Part shown: positions 49,370-60,447 of the stretch, piece by piece
How positions within the stretch are numbered: the stretch's first letter is position 1
Layout: the number at the start of each line of letters is the position of its first letter
From: Hofstenia miamia
Taxonomy: Eukaryota; Xenacoelomorpha; Acoela; Hofsteniidae
DNA length: 64,000 bases
Assembly (NCBI GenBank): GCA_900660155.1
Contig: CABFPE010000232.1
Span: 33,566 to 97,565 of the forward strand
Reading direction: 5' to 3'
The notes under the pieces: model-generated
Told to the model about the DNA's origin: nothing
The model's database searches: none
What the model saw: only the letters and a program-made list of their open reading frames with translations
Made by a program: the position numbers and the translations under genes

Positions 49370-49860
49370 GACAAAATTAAAGTTTTTTGGAATTGTTTTA
49401 GAAATCTATTTAGTTTACTCAAATCATGTCTAAACAATAGATTTCATAGAGTGTTATTGATGGTATCAAGTCGAATCTTTTTCCAGTTAAAAGTAGAGTT
49501 ACTCAAGGTCAGTCCTTGGCCCCTTTCGTTTATCAAATATATCAATGTTTTTTCATTAGGCTGTAACTTAAGCAAAATATTTGTGTATAATAATGACTTT
49601 AAATTATGGAGTTCAGATATTGACCAAATTATAAATGATTTTATGGAAATACATACGTGGTCAAAGAATAATCATTATCCTTCAATGTCGACAAATTTTA
49701 ATTTATTAGTTTTGGTGATAAATCAACAACAATCTATTCCTGTTATAATCGCTCCAACTATCGCAAATGATTTCTTTAAAGAACTGCGACTCACTATAAA
49801 ACGATCCTCTCACGGTCTCGTGACTATTTGAAGAAATTAGAAAGTTGCAGTTACCTATTT
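49370..49860 (+). mobile_element. LINE reverse-transcriptase fragment
   Basis: Overlapping frames give a decayed 'SGVPQGSVLGPLLF-IYIND' block near 49490-49550 (one frame reads GQSLAPFVYQIYQ). A 126-codon frame at 49451-49831 contains IDQIINDFMEIHTWSKNNHY, like the 'dl--i--W---n-l--n--K' block after YADD. Dead CR1/Jockey-like copy. Confidence 0.5.
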
Positions 49861-49891
49861 TCTAATACTAAACGCAATATTTCGTACTTAA

Positions 49892-50959
49892 CCTCGTCGG
49901 AGGCACAACATCAAATATTAAACTAAATTACCAGATTTCTATGAATATATTAATAATAAACCAATGCCATAGAATAGCCAAAATTGCTAGGTTATTGATA
50001 CCATAGTTTTAATATTATTTATGTGTACTCTTTTGAGTACATTGACTGTAAAATTACCAAATAATGAAAAAATGCAAAATTGGATAATATATTCTTACCT
50101 TACATTACTGCTATTTTTCATATTGTACTTCATTTAAGAAGGCATGCAACACCTTTTATACATCAAAACAGCTGACAAGAACTAAACTCATAATATTAAC
50201 AGATAATAAAAATAAAATCATCAATTATGGAAAACAAAAAGCTACTTGGACCATAATAAACACAAAGAAAAACATCGCATTTGCTGCATTTGTAAAAGAT
50301 TCGTCAAGAGCAACCAGGATTATCGCATTGAATTTGCTTTTCAGTGATATTTTGAGGCCAATGGTCAGATTTATCATAATAATGTTCATCAATAGGAAGG
50401 GGCTGGATTGCTTTTCGTTTCATTGCTTAAGAAGTATGTGTTGAAAGTTTATTTTCTTGTGGTTTTTGAATAAATGCGCCCTTTATAAGTGTTTCAGATA
50501 AGTTAAGTATAAAATAATATCACAAGATTTGTAGATCTTTGTTTTGTATTATATAACTTTTTGCATAACACAGCGTCAATGTACTCTTTTGAGTACACAT
50601 ATATATTAACTTATTAGACTGTCACATGTTAATAATTGAACATAGAAAGTTTATATATGTTTAATATAATGCCAATCACATTATATTTACATAGGTATTT
50701 CTATATACTTGCAATATTAATGCTTGAAATTAATAATATCTTGATTGTTTGTCTTGAACATTTTGACATGACTTTTGTGCAATCAAAATTTTCTATAGAA
50801 AATGCTTAACATGTTGTAGCAAAGAATGCACTAAAATAGAATAACATACGTTTACTAAATTTAGTGGTAAAACTTATTGCGGACCAATACAATGATTTCT
50901 ATTTATGTGATTAGCTATTTATCTTGTGTACTCAAAAGAGTACACTGCCGGCGACGAGG
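49892..50959 (+). mobile_element. piggyBac-like DNA transposon remnant with TTAA target duplication
   Basis: The ends are CCTCGTCGGAGGC (left) and, read inward from the right, CCTCGTCGCCGGC. Both are flanked by TTAA (49888-49891 and 50960-50963), the duplication piggyBac uses. Subterminal hairpins TGTACTC-TTTT-GAGTACA are present, one of them directly inside the right end. Near 50270-50400 the plus strand reads HRICCICKRFVKSNQDYR, then YFEANGQIYH, which recalls the cysteine-rich C-terminal finger of piggyBac transposases ('C--C...CF--YH') in decayed form. At 1068 bp it cannot encode a full transposase of about 600 residues. Confidence 0.75.
50024..50944. repeat. Three copies of an 18-bp perfect hairpin
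   Basis: TGTACTCTTTTGAGTACA at 50024-50041 and 50580-50597, and TGTACTCAAAAGAGTACA (its reverse complement) at 50927-50944. A 7-bp stem with a 4-base loop. All lie within the piggyBac-like element and are probably transposase-binding or internal repeat motifs. Confidence 0.9.
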
Positions 50960-50963
50960 TTAA

Positions 50964-51541
50964 CTCATTTTAAGATCAATCTAACCTTATGCAAATCATT
51001 GGTTTTATGATGTTTAAGATATGCTCAACTCTGACTAATTGACAAGCTAGAAGCTTTTCGAAATACATGTTTTAATTGGATATTACCAGATCTTAATTAT
51101 AAATCCTAATTAATACGCTTAAAAATGCTTCCAATACAAAATAGTTTGAGTTAATCTGTTTAATCTATTTTAGTAAAGCTATTGAACGAACAATATGATT
51201 TGCAAATATCAAAAACAATTTCAGAATATCTTCCATCAAACTACTGTGTTCGTTCCTCTATCCTTACAATCTTTAAATCAATAGATATAAGAAAAGAATC
51301 ATCCAGATCGCTATATTTAAATGGAATTGTTATTCTCGCTTATTATGTACATCAAAGTATTTTCATTAATTTATACGGATAATCGGAATACATAAGAACA
51401 TCTTCATCTCTAATTTATTGTGATTGACTGAGGGCTCCCATGAAATTTAGTTTTTTCCATTTCCTGAAAAAACTGTGCAAATAAAATTTTTGAAAAAAAA
51501 GTTTTATAGACATTTTGTTAGAGGGTAGTTCTAACACATTT
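50964..51541. other. No gene recognised
   Basis: AT-rich. The 66-codon frame at 51182-51382 has no family resemblance. Confidence 0.4.
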
Positions 51542-53130
51542 CTATACTGAAATTTTTTTGTTATATATATAGTGCGTTTTTGTTACAATTTGCGTAGCAC
51601 AAATGGAATAAAATTGTTTTAGAATACAATTTGTATCAGAGATAGAAAAAATACGACATCGATTTATTCTATCAATACATATTTACAAGAAATTGCACAT
51701 TTTGCTGAACTTGTGTTGAAAAATGCTGACGTCACAAAAATGTGTTGACAATGTGCAATATCACTATGTATATAGTAAAATATGTAAAAAAGCCCAATAA
51801 ATGTAGGTTTAAAATAATTCTTCTAAAACAGTTATTAAATAACATTGTAAAACAAAATTTTTGGTATTTAGAATATCTGGGCTAAAGTTACGTTAATTTA
51901 GGCTTTCTGTGGTAAATTAATTTTTGTATTTGATAGGGAACTGATTAAAATATTTATAGAAGCATAGCATTAAGTTGTATCCAACGTTTGAAGAAAGTCC
52001 TATTTTCAATCCCCTGAAATTCTTTGATGATTTTGGCCTAATTTGAATGAAAGTTACCATTCATTGTAAATTTAATCGGCTTCATGAAATGACCATTTTA
52101 TTAAATGATAAAGGAATTACCCAGCAAGCTTAAACTTAACAAGAATAGAAAGTACTTGCAAGTATTTATTCAACTTTGTAATGTACTTTGCAAGATACTT
52201 GACAAGTTAGGCAAGTATTATATGCGAAAACAATTTTCTAAGTTCTTGAAAATACTTGTGAAAATTAATTTTATATTAAGATTTCCTAATTTTTTAATTT
52301 CAAGATGGCTTAAAGTTTGTAGTGTCAAGCAAACANCTATACTGAAATTTTTTTGTTATATATATAGTGCGTTTTTGTTACAATTTGCGTAGCACAAATG
52401 GAATAAAATTGTTTTAGAATACAATTTGTATCAGAGATAGAAAAAATACGACATCGATTTATTCTATCAATACATATTTACAAGAAATTGCACATTTTGC
52501 TGAACTTGTGTTGAAAAATGCTGACGTCACAAAAATGTGTTGACAATGTGCAATATCACTATGTATATAGTAAAATATGTAAAAAAGCCCAATAAATGTA
52601 GGTTTAAAATAATTCTTCTAAAACAGTTATTAAATAACATTGTAAAACAAAATTTTTGGTATTTAGAATATCTGGGCTAAAGTTACGTTAATTTAGGCTT
52701 TCTGTGGTAAATTAATTTTTGTATTTGATAGGGAACTGATTAAAATATTTATAGAAGCATAGCATTAAGTTGTATCCAACGTTTGAAGAAAGTCCTATTT
52801 TCAATCCCCTGAAATTCTTTGATGATTTTGGCCTAATTTGAATGAAAGTTACCATTCATTGTAAATTTAATCGGCTTCATGAAATGACCATTTTATTAAA
52901 TGATAAAGGAATTACCCAGCAAGCTTAAACTTAACAAGAATAGAAAGTACTTGCAAGTATTTATTCAACTTTGTAATGTACTTTGCAAGATACTTGACAA
53001 GTTAGGCAAGTATTATATGCGAAAACAATTTTCTAAGTTCTTGAAAATACTTGTGAAAATTAATTTTATATTAAGATTTCCTAATTTTTTAATTTCAAGA
53101 TGGCTTAAAGTTTGTAGTGTCAAGCAAACA
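51542..53130. repeat. 794-bp direct duplication across a single N (likely assembly artefact)
   Basis: 51542-52335 is repeated as 52337-53130 with one N at 52336. The unit includes a lysine-rich frame (MIKELPSKLKLNKNRKYLQV) that therefore appears at 52105 and 52900. Much of that frame is built from variants of ACTTG/CAAGT and I do not regard it as a gene. Confidence 0.9.
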
Positions 53131-54562
53131 AATGCCCAACTAAGAGATTATATATATATATATATATATATATATGAGCCGAGGATTTAGGCCCAAGCGT
53201 GGGCAGAGTCGGACCGAACTCGTCAAGAACATATAAAGTATGCCTATCAGGTTCATTTTGAGCCGCCTATGTGAATAATAACAAAACAGTTTCTTCAATT
53301 TTTTATCTTGCTATATCAATGTTGGTTGTTCTCAAAATTTATAATTAAGAACTATGCAAAATTGAAATTCCTAAATTCAGCCTTAAAAAAATATATAACC
53401 AATATATTATATTTTTCAAAATATTGTTTATAATTGCATAGCATTCATATATTTGGGTTGGATATCGTGCGCGGTTGGGTAAGTCAATGGAGCTTTTCTA
53501 ATGTCGGACTAATTCTTCATCCCATTTGGTGCAATGGCTCTTACCAAAACCAGGCTTAACCTTTTTACATCTCAGAGAAGAAATATTAATGAAAAAAATA
53601 AAACTTAGAAAATAAATTTTGCAACACTTGCATTACTTATAATTGTTTTAAATTACTTATCAAATAGTCCATGCATAATTTTACTATTAAAGAATTCACA
53701 TATCTAGTTAAACTTTTACAAACTTATAAAATTGACACATAGTTTTCCCTAATGCAAAACGCACCAAACTTGCTGAGTAGTTAATAATTATTTGCAAATT
53801 TTTACTTGTGATTGGCCAGTAGTAATCACATGCAATGTCTTAGCATTTTTTTGAAACACTAGAAGTTGAGAAGTTTGAGTTTTTAGAGTTGAATTTGCAA
53901 TGTCATGGTGTTGCCAATTGAAAAATAGGAATTACAAAGATATATTCAGGAATTGCAAATTATGCATCGACTGAACTATTTATATTTGAAATTCATATTG
54001 ATTAGTGTTATTTTTACTTTAATTGCTAGATTATTCTAAAGGACATCTACATGTATATAAAATTTACCTTCTGTTTCAAATGAAATGCATGTATTAAAAG
54101 CAACGGACAATTTACGTTTCATTCTCATTAAAAGAATCAGCTGAAATATATAGCATTAATCAAAAAATTTGCTAAATTTTGAATTTTAGCAGACATTGTG
54201 TAATTTATTATGCATGTTTTCGAGTTTATTTATAATAAATAAATGCTTTTGGCATCATCATGAATGAATGAATTTTATAGGACAATTTGTAGCATATTTC
54301 AGTGTAGTTGAAAATATACAGCGCAGTACACAATGCGAAATTCATCCCATCTACAGTGTATCTGGACTCTAAAATTATTTTTGCTGTTAGCGGTAACATA
54401 ACAAAATTTGATTTTAATATTTTCAATTACATTTACGTTGTTTAGGAAAAATTCACTAAATTGAATTAGTATTAAGAAATTTACTTTCAAGAACATTTCT
54501 CCCAAAATGATGTTCTTATCACGTTTACTCAGTAGGTGCAAGCTATATTTAGATATGTATTA

Positions 54563-54594
<32 letters not shown>

Positions 54595-55258
54595 TAAATA
54601 TAGGAAGGGGAATCACTGTGAGAGAAATCATATGTGAGGGCAATCTTCTGAGATAAATCGTCTGAAAACCAACATCCCGCAATCATTAAATTCTGCCTAC
54701 ACTAAATGTTCGATAGTTATGGCATCAAAATATTTCGAAAAAGTTTCATTGCTTGTTTATTCCACATACACAGGTGTTATTAAGCTTACATATTTGACTC
54801 TTAGGCATATAGTAGCACATAATGAACTAGTTACAGTTAGAAAAATTTGAAATTAACCTCCTTTTCACTAAAAAATATTTTTAATGTTCGTTTCAATTCG
54901 TGTATATTTGTCAAATATTATATGAATAAGGCAATTAACTTAACAAATAATAAATTTTATTCATGATGGAAATATCTAGTGCATAACTTAAGTGAAAAAA
55001 ACTAAGGAAATTAGCAATCTAAACAGAACTGTATTTCGTAAAGCAGAACATTTTGCCACCATACCAACACGCCTAGTAAATTTGTGATGCTATGCTATAG
55101 ATGGTTGCGAATTTATGTTCGGGATTTTTATCAATTTCTAAATGCAGAACAACATTAACAATGTTTGCATCTATTTCAAGAACAAAATTTTTAAGCAAAC
55201 GCATTGCAAAGTCAACACACACACACTACTTAAATAAATATTTAACTTTCGTCTTAGA
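53131..55258. other. No gene; microsatellites
   Basis: Contains TA runs at 53150-53175 and 54562-54597 and a GC-richer patch at 53176-53225. Short frames on both strands have no recognised domain. The in-frame stop closest upstream of the GPCR lies near 55235. Confidence 0.45.
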
Positions 55259-56416
55259 ATGCCTCTTAATGCGAGCAGTGCTCCATTTGAATTTGGCGAT
55301 TTTAATGACAGTTTTCCTGATATTTTTCCTCTTACACCATCATGCAGCCGAAGATTAGGATATGTAACAATTATTTGGGACAGCCTTGTGTGTATGTTTG
55401 GATTATTAGGCAACACATTCACTCTTCTGCTAATCATTGAAAGGCTTAAAAAGAAAAACATTGCAATGAGTGGAGGAGCCCTCCATTATAATATCTACAT
55501 TGGCATTTGTGCTTGCGTTGATATCAGCTTCAATATCTTAGTGGCACCATTGCATTTAATTAAAGTGGATTACTACGAATATATCGTTAAATCGTATCCT
55601 CTATTTTTGCAAAACAATAGCTTAAGAATTTACAACGAAGTTATAACAATATTTTACCCCATGCAGACAATTCTAATGCTCAGCATTCTTGCATTTGATA
55701 GGGCAACATTGGTTCGCCGGCCAAATGCTTACCAAATGCAGACAAATCAGGCAATTATTACGAAAATCGCAATTAAGATGTCCTTTGCAACACTTGTATC
55801 ACTTTGTGCAGGCTTTTTCTACGCCAGCACCAATCCTAATAGCTTCCTACACCAAGTGCACAAGCATGCACAAAATTATGTATTATACGCTATTATGATT
55901 ATTCTTCTTTTAGCATTACTTGCTACTATGTGTAGCTATGCTTACATGTTTATAGTAATAAGACGATTCAGGAAAAAGCGGCAAGCAATGAATGAAATAC
56001 AAATGGACTCCATAGATAGTGAAGAAGCTACTGAAAGTTTTCAAGTGACAGAGCAATCAACCTTCATAGACAACCCCGAAATTTCAAAGGTGAAAACTGA
56101 AGCAAAACCAAAACCTAGCATTAAAAGAACTATTTCCGGTGTGATGTCAAAGGAAGAGATCAATATAATCATCATGCTTTGCGTTGTTACCCTCATTTCC
56201 TGTATTATCTGCTTCGATCACATCATCAACAGCATCTTAATCTTAAACTTCACGCTTATGATGAAAATCTTTACTAGCTGCTTTTTTTATCGTCTATATG
56301 CATTGGTGAACTTTCCACTCCAGGCTGTAAATTATGCCATCAATCCAGTTTTGTACTATGTGCTTTCTGCACCATTTAAACAAGACGCAAAAAATTTGCT
56401 TAAGAAGTGTTTTTGA
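55259..56416 (+). CDS. Rhodopsin-like (class A) G-protein-coupled receptor, orphan
   Basis: An intact 385-residue single-exon receptor. The N-terminus carries a glycosylation site (NAS, residue 4). TM1 (35-61) has GN at 51-52. TM2 (77-101) has the conserved Asp at 88. TM3 (125-151) ends in FDRAT (146-150), a DRY variant. TM4 spans 168-190 and TM5 207-235. A charged third loop of about 65 residues (236-300) contains SIKRTIS, a possible phosphorylation site. TM6 spans 301-329, and TM7 (342-369) ends in NPVLYY (362-367). A helix-8 tail ends FKQDAKNLLKKCF. TM6 reads CIICFDH instead of the usual CWxP, TM4 lacks its tryptophan, and the usual TM3 cysteine is not apparent. It resembles lineage-specific orphan peptide-receptor-like GPCRs of invertebrates; the ligand is unknown. 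The start is the first ATG after an in-frame stop 8 codons upstream. It converges on the pseudogene at 56508. Confidence 0.9.
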   Translation: MPLNASSAPFEFGDFNDSFPDIFPLTPSCSRRLGYVTIIWDSLVCMFGLLGNTFTLLLIIERLKKKNIAMSGGALHYNIYIGICACVDISFNILVAPLHLIKVDYYEYIVKSYPLFLQNNSLRIYNEVITIFYPMQTILMLSILAFDRATLVRRPNAYQMQTNQAIITKIAIKMSFATLVSLCAGFFYASTNPNSFLHQVHKHAQNYVLYAIMIILLLALLATMCSYAYMFIVIRRFRKKRQAMNEIQMDSIDSEEATESFQVTEQSTFIDNPEISKVKTEAKPKPSIKRTISGVMSKEEINIIIMLCVVTLISCIICFDHIINSILILNFTLMMKIFTSCFFYRLYALVNFPLQAVNYAINPVLYYVLSAPFKQDAKNLLKKCF

Positions 56417-56507
56417 ATTTTTTGTATTACTATATTTTTGTAACTTTACTATAATTTTATCGTGCCTTTTATCTTTTTTTTTGAAATGACACACTTGCAG
56501 TTTTTTT

Positions 56508-57142
56508 CTATAAATATATATATATATATATATTAGCACGCTTACTTAATTGTAGCGTTTTAGTCAGCTCAAAAAAGTCAGCGGTGTCGAATTTTTTTAC
56601 GTTTGAATCCGAATTTAACTCAAAATCATCATCATTGTCATCATCATTACCATTATCATTAGTAAAATGCGAGCCATTTGATTCTTCCAAGGGATTATCG
56701 GGCACTGGAAGTTCTGCGTTATGAGGTGTAGGTGCAATAGATGAGTTGATATTGGAATAATTGATCTTTGCTTTTTTTGTGCGAATATTTGAAAGAAGTC
56801 GAATCGACAGAGCAAAAATGCAGTGATGAAGGTGATCCTTAAGCTCTTGCCATACACGAGGCACTGCAAATTTCAGTTTCCGCTTCAAACCTTTAAAAAC
56901 TATATGTTAAAAGTTAATTATTATATCTTTAGAATATTACCTTTGCCATGCCAACAAATTTGCACTACAAGAACCACACCCATATTTGAGAGCTAACGAC
57001 TTTAAAATGCGTAGGTTAGGGAGAAATTGAAATACTTTTCATAGGCATGTTCAAGTTTTACACTTTCTTAATTTTGATAAATAGTTGCCACAAACATAGC
57101 AAAAGAAATTTTATGTGTTTTACAACGACGAGATGTAGCCAT
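56508..57142 (-). pseudogene. Broken copy of a cysteine-rich animal protein family of unknown function
   Basis: On the minus strand an ATG at 57142 opens MATSRRCKTHKISF. A shifted frame then gives CYVCGNYLSK and YGCGSCSANL. A third part, back in the first frame, reads CWHGKG and continues across an apparent 50-bp GT-AG intron (56940-56891) into LKRKLKFAVPRVWQELKDHL. The pattern 'FCYICG ... C--C ... W--G-rk-m-FA-PmVWRE--DH--DCYFC ... PVPH---LPVP' is one I recall from many uncharacterised, often repeated proteins of insects and other invertebrates. Here TPHNAELPVPDNP fits its end, while DCYFC has decayed to HCIFA. A low-complexity Asp/Asn tract follows. Frame changes show this copy is dead. The identification is from memory and should be read as probable. 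Confidence 0.55.
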
Positions 57143-58177
57143 CTAAAAAATGTGATATAGATATTTTAAAGAAATATATTTAAACAAACCTATAACAAAA
57201 GGTGTAATTGAATCAGTGGTAAAAACGTGAGCAAAAATTGTTTGCGCATACACCTAGTCAACGGAAATTCACTTCCTTAATTGTATGGATTTTTCAGTTA
57301 GCGCTATTTCCGATTGTTTGTTTGTGTGTTTGCGCTGGTATGTGTGTGTTTTTGAACCATAAAGTATATTGATTGCACAATGAATTATGCAATAAAAGAT
57401 TAACATTCATTTCGAAATTAATTTATCTTCCTTTATAAGTTAATAGCGTCTTGGAATTCAGTAAAAATACACAAAGGTGATAACTGAAAAAAATATGTAT
57501 GCTTATACAAAAAAAATTCACGTCGAATTAAGAAAAATGAATGTCATTTTCGGTATCCACGCAAAATTTTCGTCTAGAAAAGTTTAGTTTTGCTTTGATA
57601 TCAATTTTATGAACACACTGTGTAATGAATCCATACAACACTGCTACTATACACAGCTCGTAAACTTTTAAATACATTCAAAACAAAGAAAGACAAGTGC
57701 TTAATGTACTACGTTAATAAGGTATTAGATGAGGAATGGTAAAAACATAAATTTCAAGTACTGATAAAACGCAAGCTATTTCCATTTTATTGTCATGACC
57801 TTCGAAACCATAATATGATTTCGAAGTACTTTTTCATTTTTATATGTTTAATATTTTCATTCAAATTTTCCATTTTCTATTCCACAAAAGTTTCCAAACC
57901 GGTTGTGTGATACGAATAGGACATGGTTGTAAATGGCTCAGGTGCCTTTATTCAATATGGGTAAATTTAGTCAGATCTCCTATGCTATACATTACTGGTT
58001 TCTGTGTTGGGTATTAAAAATTTGGGCCTACTTTCACCCTTCTATGCAGTTCATTCACAATGGAATTGTAATGCTTAATAGTATTTATTTCTAAAAAGTT
58101 TACTATATTCATGATTTCCAAGATTCCGCAACTTAAAATACAAAATTGTTGAGTCAAATTCTATTCATTACAACCGT
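57143..58177. other. No gene recognised
   Basis: AT-rich spacer between two broken genes. A GT-rich patch lies near 57315-57350. Confidence 0.4.
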
Positions 58178-58853
58178 TATTTAAATGCATGCAGAGCAAT
58201 AGCTTTAGGAATAACAACTGTTGTCGAGATTATTAAAGTAAACAATGAATTGAAAAAATCACATATGATAGATTGCGAATCTCTGAGAAAATGATTCAGT
58301 TAGAGAGCAGAATAGAGTTCCCATTCCAATGTTATATATGAGTACCCCAATAATCTTGCAGTCATTCAATTCTTCTAATTTCACATTTCTTGTCATAACA
58401 ACAAGGAAAATTCCTGCAATCAGCAAAAGTAGTTTGTAGGAAAGTATCAAATATAACTCATGTTGATATTTTGAATCAATGCTTTGCATCACAGCAAAGC
58501 TAGTTTTAAGATCACTGACTTTTTCGTCGTTTGCTAATTATGATCTATTATTTCAACGTTTGGTCTTGCTACAGCATAAGAGATAGCAGTGAGAATAATG
58601 TCAAAGAATATTTGAGAAAACAAGGATTATCTTGCAGCAATTTAATCTTTCGGAAATTTTGCATTAATCTTCGTGTGAAGATCACATTTACACAGTATGT
58701 TTTCAAAAACAAGCTACCAAACGTGAACAAAAATTCAGCAAAAAATAAAAGAAGTGTGATTGAATTGATTTTGTGTCTGTAATATTCTTCAAACATTGCA
58801 AAATATTGGTGTCTGTGAAAAATATACATTACAGATGTAGCATCTTCTACCAT
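58178..58853 (-). pseudogene. GABA-B-like class C GPCR, transmembrane part, broken
   Basis: Minus-strand frames match the seven-helix domain of metabotropic GABA-B receptors. The 94-codon part (58853-58569) has FTFGSLFLKTYCVNVIFTRR, like GABA-B TM3 and its following loop ('FG-mF-KtwRVh-IFt'). The 77-codon part (58492-58259) has YKLLLLIAGIFLVVMTRNVK and LNDCKIIGVLIYNIG, closely following GABA-B TM5-TM6 ('YK-lLLl-g-fLa-eTRNV---aLNDsk-IG-s-YN-g'). A shifted frame continues with LFTLIISTTVVIPKAIAL, fitting TM7. TM4 is disrupted. Neither the ligand-binding domain nor TM1 was found; the region upstream is occupied by the LTR of element C, which begins 63 bases beyond. Frame breaks suggest a pseudogene, though short introns or assembly errors could account for some. 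Confidence 0.7.
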
Positions 58854-58916
58854 GCTTTGATATCCAATTTCTCTATTATGCTACTATAATCGATATGGTA
58901 TACTAGAGGGTAGAGA

Positions 58917-59963
58917 TGTACTAATACTAAATTGCTTGGCTTCTTTATTATCGAACTCAAGTAACTATAATTAATAGATGGTATAACAAACACTATTTAG
59001 ATGATGAAGCCAGTTGTTGATGGTTGGGCATCCACCCGAAGCTGATCTCCAAATAAAGTAACAACTACTTCTTTAAGTTTCCATTGAATGAGTTCCACTT
59101 CTCAGCTCAGTGAAGCAAGTTATGTCTGCCCTATCCTAGCTCGGTACTTACTCAAGGCTCGACACAACTCCACTTAGTGTCAATTGTAAAGTGTACTATA
59201 TACTTGCAGCCTTGATTGTCACTAGCTGCTTAATTAATTATGTAATTAGCCCTTACCGAAATATATTGGCTTTGTTTAAATATGATATATAGATAGCAGC
59301 TTCCTAACCTACATGTAATAATTGATACATACAAGTTCACATTATCGGTCATGTTATAGTCGTTAATTTAGATCCAATTTAATATAAATACAATATCCTA
59401 TGTTTGGCTTACTAGTCTTATATCGAATTCATTATCGTCTGTAGATGTAAGAAGGGATCAATAGTTAGCTAAACGGGAATAAAAACTCCTAATCGTATCT
59501 CTAACTTAAGTGCAGGTACATGACTTGGAACAAGGAACCTAGAATCGTTCCCATTATGGGATCCTCACAAATACTGAACACCAACTTTTTAGCTGAACAT
59601 CGTAATTAATAATCAACCGTAATAAAAAAAGAATTCCGAAGAATTTTCTTCAACAATCATTACAATAAATTTTGCTCTATTTATAGTTAATTCAAAAAAA
59701 GTACATGTCGATTTCAAATTTCAAATAGTTCGTCTGTCAAGATAGCTAAAAGTAATGGCAGCGAAATCGCCCCCTTCATTTTGCCAAATTCGTAGAATTG
59801 ACAAATACTAATTATAGTCTTTTCACTGATAATTCTTAGTTGCATAATACAAAATTAATAATTACTTTTTCTAATTTATTTTTAATCACATTTAAGTTCG
59901 ATCTTAGTTCTTCTTGACTAATTATTTTCTTTAGCAGCTTAATTCGTTTTGGATTATGCTACA
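58917..59963 (-). repeat. LTR of element C (3' LTR)
   Basis: 1047 bp. On the minus strand it runs TGTAGCATAATCC to TATTAGTACA. It is related to LTR B (shared CCGAAGCTGATCTCC block and similar ends) but clearly diverged. It is preceded on the minus strand by the purine-rich CTGAGGAGGGCA (59975-59964), a polypurine tract, so this is the 3' LTR of an element running to higher coordinates. Confidence 0.8.
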
Positions 59964-60447
59964 TGCCCTCCTCAGCTTGCGTTATTTTTAGCACTGCCCA
60001 TTCTCCATGTACCAATGCGTCTGCTTTCTGTATTATTGATTCTACTTGCTGATCATCCCAGTTTGTTCTTTTGAACTCCAGTTGTTTTGTCATTTTAAGT
60101 ACAGCCTCTCTCTGTGTTGTTACAGTGTTAGTGTACTTCAGAATTTTCGCTTCCTTGATGTTCTCTGAAATTAGTGTGATCTCCCTTAGTTTGTTCATTT
60201 TTACAAGAATATTTTGTAGTATTTTTGGTATAAGTGAATCCCTTTTATTCCAATCATAAGAGTCATTGGTTCTGCTTGTATGTGCTAACTCATCTGGTAT
60301 TGCTGTTTCCCAATAGAAAAACGTGAAGACTTTTCTTAGACTTCACGTATTTGCCACGTCTTTATAGAAAAAGCTGATGTTATCTCTTACCTCAGCTTCT
60401 TTTTATTGATTTGCATCATCATGATTATTTCCACTCTTTTTGTAACA

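Noticed and set aside
52105-53190. Lysine-rich frame present twice
   Set aside because: The second copy is an assembly duplicate and the frame is made of low-complexity ACTTG/CAAGT variants.
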